IMG/VR virus record: IMGVR_UViG_3300027840_000009
Location: 1 to 26,432 of that record
Reading direction: 5' to 3' (one strand)
DNA from: a virus
DNA length: 26,432 nt
A program made the translations under genes and the position numbers. The notes beneath the pieces were generated by a model. It saw nothing but the letters and a program-made list of their open reading frames with translations, was not told the origin of the DNA and ran no database searches. Positions 1-5,853 of the stretch are shown piece after piece (within the stretch, counting starts at the first letter, position 1; each line of letters opens with the position of its first letter).

Positions 1-274
1 GAAACGGGACGCCGCGAGTGACGCCGCGTGGGACGCCGAGAGTATCGCCGCGAGGGCCGCCGCGAGGGCCGCCGCGTGGGCCGCCGCGAGTGACGCCGCG
101 AGTGACGCCGCGAGTGACGCCGCGTGGGCCGCCGCGAGTGACGCCGCGTGGGACGCCGAGAGTATCGCCGCGTGGGCCGCCGCGAGGGCCGCCGCGAGGG
201 CCGCCGCGAGTGACGCCGCCAACACCATGCTTACTGATATGGTAGAGGCTAAAATTAGGGAGGCGACTAAATGA
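1..274. repeat. left copy of inverted terminal repeat (Ala-rich repeat gene 3' end)
   Basis: The left end of the window matches the reverse complement of the right end (26102-26432). Both begin with AAACGGGACGCCGCGAG near the very tip, run through GC-rich 6-, 9- and 15-nt units such as GCCGCGAGTGAC, and finish with a 54-nt unique tail (221-274 here) that matches the other copy except at two positions. The repeat units themselves differ in number and order. This may be a true inverted terminal repeat or an assembly break inside two paralogous genes. Confidence 0.85.
2..274 (+). CDS. Ala-rich repeat protein, C-terminal fragment (5' end off window)
   Basis: Frame 2 is open from the window edge to TGA at 272-274, giving 90 residues without a start, so the gene is truncated by the contig end. 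It reads as short alanine units with S, R, W and D at fixed places (ASDAA, AWDAE, ARAAA) and then a non-repetitive tail NTMLTDMVEAKIREATK. The same tail is encoded at the other end of the window, which supports this frame over the Pro/Arg-rich frame covering the same bases. The stop overlaps the next start in ATGA, a usual sign of translational coupling. Phage proteins with AWDAARAAA-type repeats are common but I know no established function. The repeat period suggests a long alpha-helix, which is inference. Confidence 0.7.
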   Translation, partial: KRDAASDAAWDAESIAARAAARAAAWAAASDAASDAASDAAWAAASDAAWDAESIAAWAAARAAARAAASDAANTMLTDMVEAKIREATK

Positions 275-588
275 TTAACGCTGGGATGCTTTACTGGATC
301 GTCCCTGTTTGCGTGGCTCTTGGCTATGGTCTGGCTTGTTTTTGCATCATATCGGGCAAGCAATCAGACGCGGAGGAGTCTTTGGAGATTGGCGAAAGCC
401 TTATACAAAGGCAGGTTTTAGCGGCTAAAACCATTGTGGCTCAAGATAGTGATTGTGGTGGCGTGCTTTGCAAAAATTGCCCAGCTAATATTGAATCTCC
501 TTGTACGCAGCTGTGGAACGGCGGCGAAAATTGTGTGCCTTGGTTCAAGCAGTGGCTAGTTGATCACCGGATTGACGAAAGCAAGTAA
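271..588 (+). CDS. small membrane-anchored Cys-rich protein
   Basis: This 105-residue protein starts at the ATG overlapping the upstream stop, with AGGGAGG about 8 nt before it. Residues 8-28 form one hydrophobic segment, so it is probably anchored in the inner membrane. The rest holds six cysteines after the anchor, including the cluster CGGVLCKNCPANIESPC, which resembles short zinc- or disulfide-binding knuckles. The spacing recalls CKNCP-type motifs seen in other small phage proteins, but I cannot assign a family. It is coupled to the Ala-rich repeat gene; the second copy of that gene, at the right end, is followed by a different protein. Confidence 0.7.
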   Translation: MINAGMLYWIVPVCVALGYGLACFCIISGKQSDAEESLEIGESLIQRQVLAAKTIVAQDSDCGGVLCKNCPANIESPCTQLWNGGENCVPWFKQWLVDHRIDESK

Positions 589-605
589 CAGTGATAGAAT
601 CAAAT

Positions 606-838
606 AGCCTTAACCGGAAGGCTTAATATACCGGACGAAGCGGGACGTTTCTCGCAACGGTCAAAGGGCAGGTGATGCGAGATGACCGCGCATTGATCGA
701 AGCCAGGCAAAGTCCTAGCAACGGGGGCGGCCCATGCCGCGACCACTAGGCAGGAAGCGAGGCCGCAAGGGTAAGGCGGCAAAAGTAATCAAGCGTCGAA
801 AGATGCTGGCTTGCACCGGGTCAACGCCGGACGCTTCC
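606..838 (+). ncRNA. structured untranslated region with several predicted helices, function unknown
   Basis: No convincing gene lies between 589 and 845. The + strand can form several perfect helices: AGCCTT 606-611 with AAGGCT 618-623; TCTCGCA 650-656 with TGCGAGA 676-682; CGGTCA 658-663 with TGACCG 683-688 (crossing the previous helix); CCTAG 714-718 with CTAGG 746-750, enclosing GCGGC/GCCGC; GGAAGCG 753-759 with CGCTTCC 832-838; and AGCGTC/GATCGT-like arms closed by a GAAA loop at 792-807 (AGCGTC with GATGCT). AAGCGTC 791-797 can instead pair with GACGCTT 830-836, just before a run of five T. The 86-nt spacing of GGAAGCG/CGCTTCC fits a class II tRNA, but no anticodon arm can be drawn. It could be a leader RNA, a decayed tRNA or a small RNA. 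Confidence 0.35.
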
Positions 839-845
839 TTTTTAC

Positions 846-917
846 TGGCCTTTAGGCAAGAGGTAAGCCGAGCGCCTTTGAAGCGCTTAACCGCTGGTTC
901 GATTCCAGCAAGGCCAA
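846..917 (+). tRNA. tRNA-Gln (anticodon UUG)
   Basis: A complete cloverleaf can be drawn by hand. The acceptor stem is TGGCCTT 846-852 with AAGGCCA 910-916, all seven pairs matched. The D arm is GGC/GCC with a GGTAA-containing loop. The anticodon stem AGCGC/GCGCT closes the loop CTTTGAA, whose middle bases TTG read CAA glutamine codons, with T33 and A37 in place. The variable loop is TAACC. The T stem GCTGG/CCAGC closes loop TTCGATT. Discriminator A is at 917 and CCA is not encoded. The first base U1 and anticodon agree with bacterial tRNA-Gln. It lies 11 nt upstream of the next gene start, so the processed transcript may carry both. Confidence 0.93.
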
Positions 918-928
918 GGGGGCAAAGC

Positions 929-1240
929 ATGACAATAGCCGAATACCGATCCATAGCAAGCAAAGCCGTATCTGATGCTAACAAGCTACAAGGCAGACAG
1001 TGGTGGCTTGCGATGCAAAAGATACCCGCCCCGCCGACTAGATGCGTAGAGTATTGCGGCGCGGCTGACGAGATAGTGGCGATGATCGACGGGGTAGACC
1101 AAGAGCGCAAGCCGAGGCTAAAGGCTAAGGAACACGCTTGCCCCTGGTGCGGGTCGGCTCCGTGCCGTGGTTTGGGGATGCATTGTGCGGGCGGTGAAAG
1201 CCCGATACCAGATTTTAGGAGGCAGTATGGACGAGATTAG
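929..1240 (+). CDS. hypothetical protein with Cys-pair motif
   Basis: The ATG at 929 is preferred over a longer frame beginning at 734, because the longer version would translate through the tRNA. A purine-rich AAGGGGGC lies about 5 nt upstream. The product is 103 residues. Its C-terminal part carries CPWCGSAPC, followed about 8 residues later by a His-Cys pair, resembling a small zinc-binding knuckle; the N-terminal part looks helical. I do not recognise the family. Its 3' end overlaps the next start by 14 nt, part of a run of closely packed small genes upstream of the terminase genes. Confidence 0.6.
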   Translation: MTIAEYRSIASKAVSDANKLQGRQWWLAMQKIPAPPTRCVEYCGAADEIVAMIDGVDQERKPRLKAKEHACPWCGSAPCRGLGMHCAGGESPIPDFRRQYGRD

Positions 1241-1526
1241 GACACCGAAAGCGCCGCGCTTTGACGCTGGTTGTCGCGCTTGCAGGCTGGCTGAAGACAT
1301 GGGAATCGGCAAGGCTGGCGACCTTTGCGATTGGCACGCTGGATACTTTAGCTCGGTAGCCGCCGCCGAAATCGAGCGCTACGCCGCCGCTCGTGAGGCC
1401 AAGGCCCGCGAGGAGGAGCGGGAGCGGTGCGCAGAGAGGGCGGTCAAGGCTTTGTACGACGGCCCTGCGGGGAAGGATATCTTCAAGGCTGTCCGCGCCG
1501 CGATCAAGGAGTCCCCGGATGCCTAA
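1227..1526 (+). CDS. hypothetical protein, CxxC...CxxH motif and charged helix
   Basis: The start is ATG 1227, because TTAGGAGGCAGT sits directly before it; an in-frame upstream GTG/ATG at 1167 lacks such a site. The product is 99 residues. CRAC near residue 16 and CDWH near residue 34 could form a single zinc-binding finger. Residues 44-75 are rich in E, R and A and probably form a long helix or coiled coil. Its end overlaps the next gene start by 8 nt. I know no named family for it. The zinc-finger reading is inferred from the cysteine and histidine spacing only. Confidence 0.65.
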   Translation: MDEIRTPKAPRFDAGCRACRLAEDMGIGKAGDLCDWHAGYFSSVAAAEIERYAAAREAKAREEERERCAERAVKALYDGPAGKDIFKAVRAAIKESPDA

Positions 1527-1815
1527 AGACGTTCATATCGCACGGTCTGATCTTGTGGCGCACGGAGTTTCTTTCGAGGAGATCAGCGAGTTTGAGGCGG
1601 CGATAGAGCGTGCGACCGAAGCGCCCCTCCGCGCCGAGATCGAGCGGCTACGGGAGGCGCTTGGGCACTACGCCGCCGAGCACCTCTACTTCCCGCGCGG
1701 AATAGTCATCGAATGCCAGCGGAAAGGCGTTCGGCTCGCGCCGATATACTCCGACTTCGGAGAGATCGCCCGAGCCGCCCTCGCCCCGCCCGCGCCCGAG
1801 GACAAGCAATGCTAA
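1519..1815 (+). CDS. hypothetical small helical protein
   Basis: The ATG at 1519 overlaps the upstream stop (1526), a tight coupling; in-frame upstream codons in this frame overlap the previous gene and are not needed. The 98-residue product has a predicted helix around residues 20-50, with EAAIERATEAPLRAEIERLR, and no transmembrane segment. AAGGAG lies about 8 nt before the start. No family was recognised. It probably belongs to the set of non-essential small phage genes placed ahead of packaging genes, but that role is only suggested by position. Confidence 0.6.
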   Translation: MPKDVHIARSDLVAHGVSFEEISEFEAAIERATEAPLRAEIERLREALGHYAAEHLYFPRGIVIECQRKGVRLAPIYSDFGEIARAALAPPAPEDKQC

Positions 1816-1946
1816 TAGCCCGCAAGTATTGGAGCCTTACCCATCGCAAGATAGCGCTAGGAATAAAAATAAAAAGCCGCTATGCTGTCCTGGTTGTATC
1901 AAACGACGGGATAGCGTGGCATAGTAACATATGCAAAGGAGCTTGA
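1809..1946 (+). CDS. small hypothetical protein (45 aa)
   Basis: The ATG at 1809 overlaps the preceding gene's stop by 7 nt and has GAGGAC about 6 nt upstream. The 45-residue product is basic at the start and has a beta-like stretch YAVLVVSNDGIAWHS. The stop is followed immediately by the ATG of the small terminase gene, so the gene also fills the gap exactly. No family was recognised. Packing with neighbours is the main evidence that it is real. Confidence 0.5.
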   Translation: MLIARKYWSLTHRKIALGIKIKSRYAVLVVSNDGIAWHSNICKGA

Positions 1947-2459
1947 ATGCCGCGAATAAGTGACAAGAAAGCGGATAGAATGGCAAAAGATGGCAAGGTA
2001 ACGCAAGCGACGGCAACAGACGGCAAGCTTAGCGAGGCTAGCACGCCCCCCGCGCGTATGAGCGACCGCGACCGGCTTTTCTTGGCCGAATGGTTTGCTA
2101 ATGGGATGAATGCCACCGAAGCGGAACTGTCCGTGGCACCTCGCGGGCTGACTCGGGAGTCGGCGAACGCTGACGGCTCGCGGCGGCTGGCTCGTATCCG
2201 TGCTACTGCCGACTTTGCAGAGCTTATGGCGGCGGCTGGCTTGGATGACTTGGGAATCGTTGGCAAGGCCAAAGAGCTTTTTAACGCTAATGACGTCAAG
2301 TTTGATGCCATAGGCGGGAAGCATATTGTCCCCGACAACCGCGCCAGGCTCGGGGCTTTGCAGACTGTTGGCAAGTGGGTGGGCAAGGAAAAGAACGTAC
2401 TTACTGTCGATACCGGGCCTATTGAGATTAAGCTTTCCCATGATGTTGACGGCATCTAG
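1947..2459 (+). CDS. terS: terminase small subunit-like protein
   Basis: The 170-residue product resembles terminase small subunits of the Terminase_2/Nu1-like type, which bind the phage packaging site and hand DNA to the large subunit. The helix-turn-helix-like stretch runs from about residue 43 (LFLAEWFANGMNATEAELS) to 80, where residues SANADGSRRLARI echo the usual 'small residues then leucine' helix. A downstream VPDNRARLGALQTVGKWVG segment matches the VPDHRARLKALE-type motif of such proteins. AAAGGAGC precedes the ATG. It lies about 1 kb upstream of the large subunit, with three small genes between them. The assignment comes from motif memory and position, without a database search. Confidence 0.65.
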   Translation: MPRISDKKADRMAKDGKVTQATATDGKLSEASTPPARMSDRDRLFLAEWFANGMNATEAELSVAPRGLTRESANADGSRRLARIRATADFAELMAAAGLDDLGIVGKAKELFNANDVKFDAIGGKHIVPDNRARLGALQTVGKWVGKEKNVLTVDTGPIEIKLSHDVDGI

Positions 2460-2474
2460 TTTTTAGGGTATAGT
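2446..2474 (+). promoter_or_regulatory. sigma-70-like promoter
   Basis: TTGACG at 2446-2451 and TATAGT at 2469-2474 are separated by 17 nt. The -35 box lies in the last codons of the small terminase gene. Transcription would start near 2481, just ahead of AGGAGG and the gene at 2492, and would include the large terminase gene. Confidence 0.6.
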
Positions 2475-2491
2475 CTCGATAGGAGGCCGAC

Positions 2492-2836
2492 ATGGTTTTG
2501 TTTGTTCTGGCTATTCTTTGTTTTGTCGCCGTGGGTGCTGTAGTTTTTGATATGGCACGCTTTGCCAAAAAGAAGGCAAAGGCTGAAAACCCAACGGCGG
2601 GGCTGACCGATGCGGGCGGCGTTATCTACATCCAGGGTGGGAAGACATACTACCGGCTGCCGAAGGGCGAGATACGCAAGATTGCCGACTATGCTTTTGA
2701 CCTTCGCCCCGGATCGCCGGATATGATTATGTTTCTTGACGTACTCGACATAGCCAAGAAGGAACACGCTACCGAGGTTGCCGCGATGAAGGCCGAGGCA
2801 GTTAAGAACGTTAAGGAGCTTGGCAAGGATGTTTAA
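2492..2836 (+). CDS. small membrane-anchored hypothetical protein
   Basis: ATAGGAGG lies about 7 nt before the ATG. The 114-residue product starts with a clear hydrophobic segment (residues 2-20), followed by a basic stretch with FAKKKAKAE, which is a typical N-in or signal-anchor layout. The remaining part (GGVIYIQGGKTYYRLPKGE) looks like a small beta domain and the C-terminus is helical and charged. No family was recognised. It is the first gene after the promoter at 2446-2474, and its end overlaps the next start by 8 nt. Confidence 0.65.
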   Translation: MVLFVLAILCFVAVGAVVFDMARFAKKKAKAENPTAGLTDAGGVIYIQGGKTYYRLPKGEIRKIADYAFDLRPGSPDMIMFLDVLDIAKKEHATEVAAMKAEAVKNVKELGKDV

Positions 2837-3290
2837 GCAACGAATCTTGATCTATTGGCGGCGGCTTATTGGTTTTCTTCGCGCCTACCGTGCAACCAAG
2901 GTTGAACAGGACGCCGAAAAGCTGGCTGAAGCGCTGGGCCGCCCTTTGACGCTTGAACTGACGCAAGCGCAAGCCGAATACATCGCCGAGCTTTTCCAAG
3001 AGTGCGAGCCGAAGGAAGTGGCCAAGCGGTTTTACACCATGTATCCGCGTTCTGGATTTCGGTATTTTATGGTTCCGACCGAGGACGGAATGGGGCTGAC
3101 ATGGGGCCGGATTGACTACGAGTTCGAAGCCGTGGAGCTTATTTGGGCGGCGGCCAGGGTTGTCGGAGCGCTGAAAGCCAAGGAAGACGGCGACTATTGG
3201 CAACTGTCGCACCCGATGGCGCGGCGGTTTGTGGAGTTTGGGACGAAGATGCAAGCGCCTACGCCTAGCGGCAAGGGCATTTTAGGGTAA
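2829..3290 (+). CDS. hypothetical protein
   Basis: The product is 153 residues. I chose ATG 2829 over an in-frame TTG at 2820 because the AAGGAG at 2813-2818 sits at normal distance only from the ATG. The N-terminus MFKQRILIYWRRLIGFLR is basic and amphipathic, perhaps membrane-associated. The rest is mixed alpha/beta with no recognisable catalytic motif. It overlaps the preceding gene and is followed 9 nt later by the zinc-ribbon gene, so it is probably co-transcribed with the terminase gene. Function unknown. Confidence 0.65.
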   Translation: MFKQRILIYWRRLIGFLRAYRATKVEQDAEKLAEALGRPLTLELTQAQAEYIAELFQECEPKEVAKRFYTMYPRSGFRYFMVPTEDGMGLTWGRIDYEFEAVELIWAAARVVGALKAKEDGDYWQLSHPMARRFVEFGTKMQAPTPSGKGILG

Positions 3291-3299
3291 GGAGTAACT

Positions 3300-3518
3300 A
3301 TGGCTAGACCGAAGAAAGAAGAGGGCGCGGAGCCCCCCGAGACTCTTAAGGAGTGCCCCGCGTGCCACGAAGGACAGGGCGAGGCGTCGAAGGACAAGCA
3401 CGGGAATTGGCGGTGTTTCTGTCCCGCGTGCGGCTATTGGGATAGCATGGTCTACCCCACCGAAGACGCGGCAAAGATCGGATGGGAAGCTTGCGGAGGC
3501 CCTGAACAGATTTGGTAA
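3300..3518 (+). CDS. Lar/Com-like zinc-ribbon protein
   Basis: This 72-residue protein has CPAC at residues 20-23 and CPAC at 41-44, with tryptophan, YPTEDAA and W(E)ACGG following. The pattern (CPxC, about 16-18 residues, CxxCG, then Y-TE-A and W) matches the general shape of Lar-type restriction-alleviation proteins and related phage zinc ribbons. AAGGAGTAACT precedes the ATG, and the stop directly abuts the large terminase start. Known Lar proteins reduce type I restriction. That function here is only a possibility, because many zinc ribbons share this pattern. A methyltransferase in the same window would fit a DNA-protection theme. Confidence 0.55.
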   Translation: MARPKKEEGAEPPETLKECPACHEGQGEASKDKHGNWRCFCPACGYWDSMVYPTEDAAKIGWEACGGPEQIW

Positions 3519-4925
3519 ATGATTAAGCTTAATCCTGACCAGAAGCGCGCGCTAGAATTAGTCCAGCAAGGCAAGCGCCATATGCTAATTTATGGCGGCT
3601 CTAGGTCAGGGAAAACCTTTTTGATTGTATACCTCATTGTGTTGCGGGCTCTCAAATATGGGGGCTCGCGGCACCTTATTTACCGTCTACGGCAAAAGGA
3701 CGCTATCGAGTCTATTTGGCTAGAGACCCTGCCAAAAGTATTGTCGGAAATCGGCCTGAATGTATCGCTTTACCAGACAAACGAGACAAGACACGTTATC
3801 ACGTTTAAGAACGGTTCCGAGATTTGGATAGCGGGCGTAGACGACTCCCGAAGCGCTGATAGCGTCCTCGGCAAGGAATATGCGACAATCTACCATAACG
3901 AAGCGTCTCAAATACCGTTTCTAACCGCGTGGAAAGTGCGTACGCGCCTCGCTCAAGCCGTGGCCGGATGCGCCGCGCGGGAGTTCGTAGACCTTAATCC
4001 GACTAGCCGAGGGCATTGGACGTATAAGGAATACGTCGCCCTTGAAGACCCCATAGAGTCAAAGCCGGGGCATATCGTCAAACTGCCGAACCCGCAAGAT
4101 TACGCATATATCCAGATTAACCCCGCTGGCAACGTGCAGAACCTCGACCCGGCGTATATACAAAGTCTAGCCCACGCCCCGGAGCAGATGCGGCGGCGGT
4201 TCTACCTTGGCGAGTATGCCGACGACAATGAATTGACGGTATTCGCTTTCCCGCCCGAAGGATTCTATGGCGGACGTATGTTCGAGGAATGGGTGGCGGC
4301 TGTCGGCCCTGGCAATGTTCGACTCACCGCTGGTCTCGACCTTGGCTTTGAAGACGCTGACGGATTCGCGGTTGTCGCCTATGTGCCACGATTGACCGCC
4401 CCCGAAGGGCCGCGCGATATCATGGAGGCGTTGCGCAAAGGCATTCCCGCCCCGATGCCGAGCAAGGACTTGACCCGCAAACGCTGGCTAATCTACGAGT
4501 ACAAAGCCCGCCGATCCGGCTTAAAGGAACTCGCCGACGCTGTAGGCGCTGGACTAAAGACCGTTGAACGCCGATGCCTAGACCTTGGTATCCCCTACCA
4601 ATGTTCGATCTACAGCGACACTGGCGGCGGCGGGGCCAAGATGGTTTACGATTTGCGCACCCAACACCATTTACCCGTTCGGCCAGCCTACAAGCGGGAC
4701 AAGCTAGCCGCTATCGAGCTTTTGCAAGACGAGGTTAAAGCCGGGTCGTTTGTCGTCCCTGCTGACGGAGCCTTCGCGCAAGAGGCCGAGGCTATTGTCT
4801 GGACTAAAGACCCCGACACGGGCGCGATAGTGCGGACAATTGACGATAAGGTATACCACCCTGACATGATGGACGCCGTACTGTACGCTATGCGGTCGGT
4901 TTGGGTAAATAGTTTAGCCCCTTGA
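3519..4925 (+). CDS. terL: terminase large subunit
   Basis: The 468-residue protein has both enzyme domains of a phage packaging motor. The ATPase part shows Walker A GGSRSGKT (residues 26-33), a Walker B-like strand ending in IYHNEAS (124-130, with the catalytic Glu) and a coupling motif VDLNPTSRGHW (157-167). The RNase H-like nuclease part shows three acidic positions: D273 in AGLDLG, D367 in YSDTGG and D449/D452 in HPDMMDA. It translocates DNA into the prohead through the portal and cuts the concatemer. The length is normal for the family. The ATG abuts the stop of the zinc-ribbon gene without its own strong Shine-Dalgarno, suggesting coupling. Its last codons overlap the promoter at 4922. 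Confidence 0.93.
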   Translation: MIKLNPDQKRALELVQQGKRHMLIYGGSRSGKTFLIVYLIVLRALKYGGSRHLIYRLRQKDAIESIWLETLPKVLSEIGLNVSLYQTNETRHVITFKNGSEIWIAGVDDSRSADSVLGKEYATIYHNEASQIPFLTAWKVRTRLAQAVAGCAAREFVDLNPTSRGHWTYKEYVALEDPIESKPGHIVKLPNPQDYAYIQINPAGNVQNLDPAYIQSLAHAPEQMRRRFYLGEYADDNELTVFAFPPEGFYGGRMFEEWVAAVGPGNVRLTAGLDLGFEDADGFAVVAYVPRLTAPEGPRDIMEALRKGIPAPMPSKDLTRKRWLIYEYKARRSGLKELADAVGAGLKTVERRCLDLGIPYQCSIYSDTGGGGAKMVYDLRTQHHLPVRPAYKRDKLAAIELLQDEVKAGSFVVPADGAFAQEAEAIVWTKDPDTGAIVRTIDDKVYHPDMMDAVLYAMRSVWVNSLAP

Positions 4926-4950
4926 CGCTCTCCTGCTATTGTGCTACATT
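4922..4950 (+). promoter_or_regulatory. promoter for predicted small RNA
   Basis: TTGACG at 4922-4927 and TACATT at 4945-4950 are 17 nt apart, with TGC at 4942-4944 giving an extended -10. The predicted start, about 4957, is exactly the first base of the GAGGGC helix of the downstream RNA. The -35 overlaps the stop codon of the terminase gene. Confidence 0.55.
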
Positions 4951-4956
4951 GCCCCC

Positions 4957-5038
4957 GAGGGCGCCTGTTGCATAAGGCAACGCGAGCGCGGCCCTCTGCC
5001 CCTAGGTGTTGCCTCCGCCTAGGGGCTTTTCTTTTTTT
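4957..5038 (+). ncRNA. predicted phage small RNA with own terminator
   Basis: About 80 nt lie between the promoter and the terminator and contain no open frame. From the predicted start, GAGGGC 4957-4962 pairs with GCCCTC 4991-4996. An inner hairpin GTTGC 4967-4971 / GCAAC 4977-4981 has an ATAAG loop. The terminator hairpin 4998-5026 follows. GGCAAC 4976-4981 can also pair with GTTGCC 5008-5013 in the terminator loop, which would make a pseudoknot or an alternative fold. Known phage small RNAs include packaging RNAs and regulators of host or phage genes; nothing here decides between them. The region could simply be a terminator for the terminase operon. Confidence 0.45.
4998..5038 (+). terminator. 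intrinsic terminator
   Basis: GCCCCTAGG 4998-5006 pairs perfectly with CCTAGGGGC 5018-5026 (9 bp, 11-nt loop), followed by TTTTCTTTTTTT at 5027-5038. It ends the small RNA and any read-through from the terminase gene. Confidence 0.9.
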
Positions 5039-5049
5039 ACGATTACCTA

Positions 5050-5077
5050 TTGCAATTTTTGGGTAGGGGAGTATACT
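5050..5077 (+). promoter_or_regulatory. sigma-70-like promoter
   Basis: TTGCAA at 5050-5055 and TATACT at 5072-5077 are separated by 16 nt, directly after the terminator. TAGGAGGT at 5092-5099 and the ATG at 5103 follow. The -10 sits in GAGTATACTT, almost the same as the -10 region of the leftward promoter at 25128. Confidence 0.65.
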
Positions 5078-5102
5078 TAGGGTAAACAGTTTAGGAGGTA
5101 AT

Positions 5103-5303
5103 ATGAGCAAGGCGATGGTTAGCATAATGAAGTGGCGCGTGGTCCCCGTGGGCAACGGCAAGTCTTGTCTTATGGGCAAAGTATATGGCCACCACAAATT
5201 TGCCGATGGAGCTAACATTAGAACTTCTGCGCTTGTGTCTTTTGATCCGGTTATGGGGGTTGCTGAAAGCACGAATACCATTTATCGGCTTGGGGTCGAG
5301 TAA
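5103..5303 (+). CDS. small hypothetical phage protein
   Basis: This 66-residue protein has a strong TTAGGAGG site and its own promoter 25 nt upstream. It has no transmembrane segment; the pattern WRVVPVGNGKSCLMGKVYGH...LVSFDPVMGVAESTNTIYRLG looks like a compact all-beta domain. Similar short proteins (a W-x-V-x-P start, a G-x-V-x-G-H middle and a T-N-x-x-Y-R-L end) occur in other phages as I recall them, without known function. It heads a three-gene operon that ends at the terminator at 5816. Confidence 0.7.
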   Translation: MSKAMVSIMKWRVVPVGNGKSCLMGKVYGHHKFADGANIRTSALVSFDPVMGVAESTNTIYRLGVE

Positions 5304-5330
5304 TTAGCACGCCAACAAACAGGAGGCTAT

Positions 5331-5639
5331 ATGGACAAGAAGCAAGCAGAAGAGCGGATTGCGGCGATTGAACGGGAGTCGGCGGGACTGCGGCGGATCA
5401 TTGAAGCGCCGGAAGAAAAACCTAAGACGCGGTATGATTGGAGCAAAGCGCCAGATTGGGCTACTATTGCGGTAACAAATTACGATGGCGATGTTTGTTT
5501 TGGAGATTACAAACAGGCCGAGCCAAACAATACCGGAGGGTGGACTGGGAGCGAACGTGGCAACATGGGCTGGCGGGAGGGATATAGCACCGAAATTTGT
5601 CCCGACTGGCGCGATTCGCTAGAGCATCGACCAGAGTAA
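5331..5639 (+). CDS. hypothetical protein with N-terminal coiled coil
   Basis: AGGAGG lies 6-7 nt before the ATG. Residues 1-27 (KQAEERIAAIERESAGLRR) form a short coiled coil; residues 34-100 are rich in aromatic residues and contain WATIAVTNYDGDVCFGDYK and two tryptophan-glycine turns, suggesting a small beta-sheet domain. Small phage proteins with a coiled coil followed by this kind of aromatic domain are common and unassigned. It is the second gene of the operon begun at 5103. Confidence 0.65.
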   Translation: MDKKQAEERIAAIERESAGLRRIIEAPEEKPKTRYDWSKAPDWATIAVTNYDGDVCFGDYKQAEPNNTGGWTGSERGNMGWREGYSTEICPDWRDSLEHRPE

Positions 5640-5649
5640 AGGAAATAAA

Positions 5650-5802
5650 ATGTATCGCATATTGGTTGACTACGGGCTTGAGGGGCATAAGTTTTGGGAA
5701 GATTCGTTTAAAACCGCCGAAGAAGCGCTATCAGCCGCGGCGGGAGCTGGTTTTTGTGGCCCTTGGATTATTGTTAAAATTGTTTCTTTTGTAGAAAAGT
5801 AA
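5650..5802 (+). CDS. small hypothetical protein (50 aa)
   Basis: A short gene with AAGGAA 5 nt before the ATG at 5650, ten bases after the preceding stop. The product begins MYRILVDYGLEGHKFWEDSF and continues with KTAEEALSAA, then a beta-like end GPWIIVKIVSFVEK. This order (strand, acidic-aromatic turn, TAEEA helix, strands) is a plausible small alpha/beta fold. The intrinsic terminator starts 14 nt after the stop, so it closes the operon. Function unknown. Confidence 0.6.
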   Translation: MYRILVDYGLEGHKFWEDSFKTAEEALSAAAGAGFCGPWIIVKIVSFVEK

Positions 5803-5815
5803 CACGGCAACAACT

Positions 5816-5840
5816 GCCCCGACTTCGGTCGGGGCTTTTT
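5816..5840 (+). terminator. intrinsic terminator with UUCG loop
   Basis: GCCCCGAC 5816-5823 and GTCGGGGC 5828-5835 form a perfect 8-bp stem closed by the stable TTCG tetraloop, followed by TTTTTATT. It isolates the operon starting at 5103 from the morphogenesis operon. Confidence 0.95.
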
Positions 5841-5853
5841 ATTATCCCGCCCC

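Noticed and set aside
18-245. Pro/Arg-rich frame (MTPRGTPRV type) over the left repeat
   Set aside because: The frame beside it is open to the edge, carries the tail conserved in both copies, and is coupled to the next gene by ATGA. The Pro/Arg frame is a shadow of the same GC-rich units.
1-274. Protein-primed replication ends (phi29/PRD1 type)
   Set aside because: Those phages have non-coding tips and encode a terminal protein and a DNA polymerase; neither is here, and the terminase has a nuclease domain as in concatemer-packaging phages.
753-839. Class II tRNA (GGAAGCG/CGCTTCC acceptor)
   Set aside because: Acceptor, D-like and T-like arms can be drawn, but no anticodon arm with a U33 and paired stem exists; kept only as part of a structured region.
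734-928. Longer N-terminus for the gene at 929
   Set aside because: It would run through the complete tRNA-Gln at 846-917.
1880-2455. Antisense frames opposite the small terminase gene
   Set aside because: The sense frame has AAAGGAGC, coupled neighbours and a terminase-like sequence.
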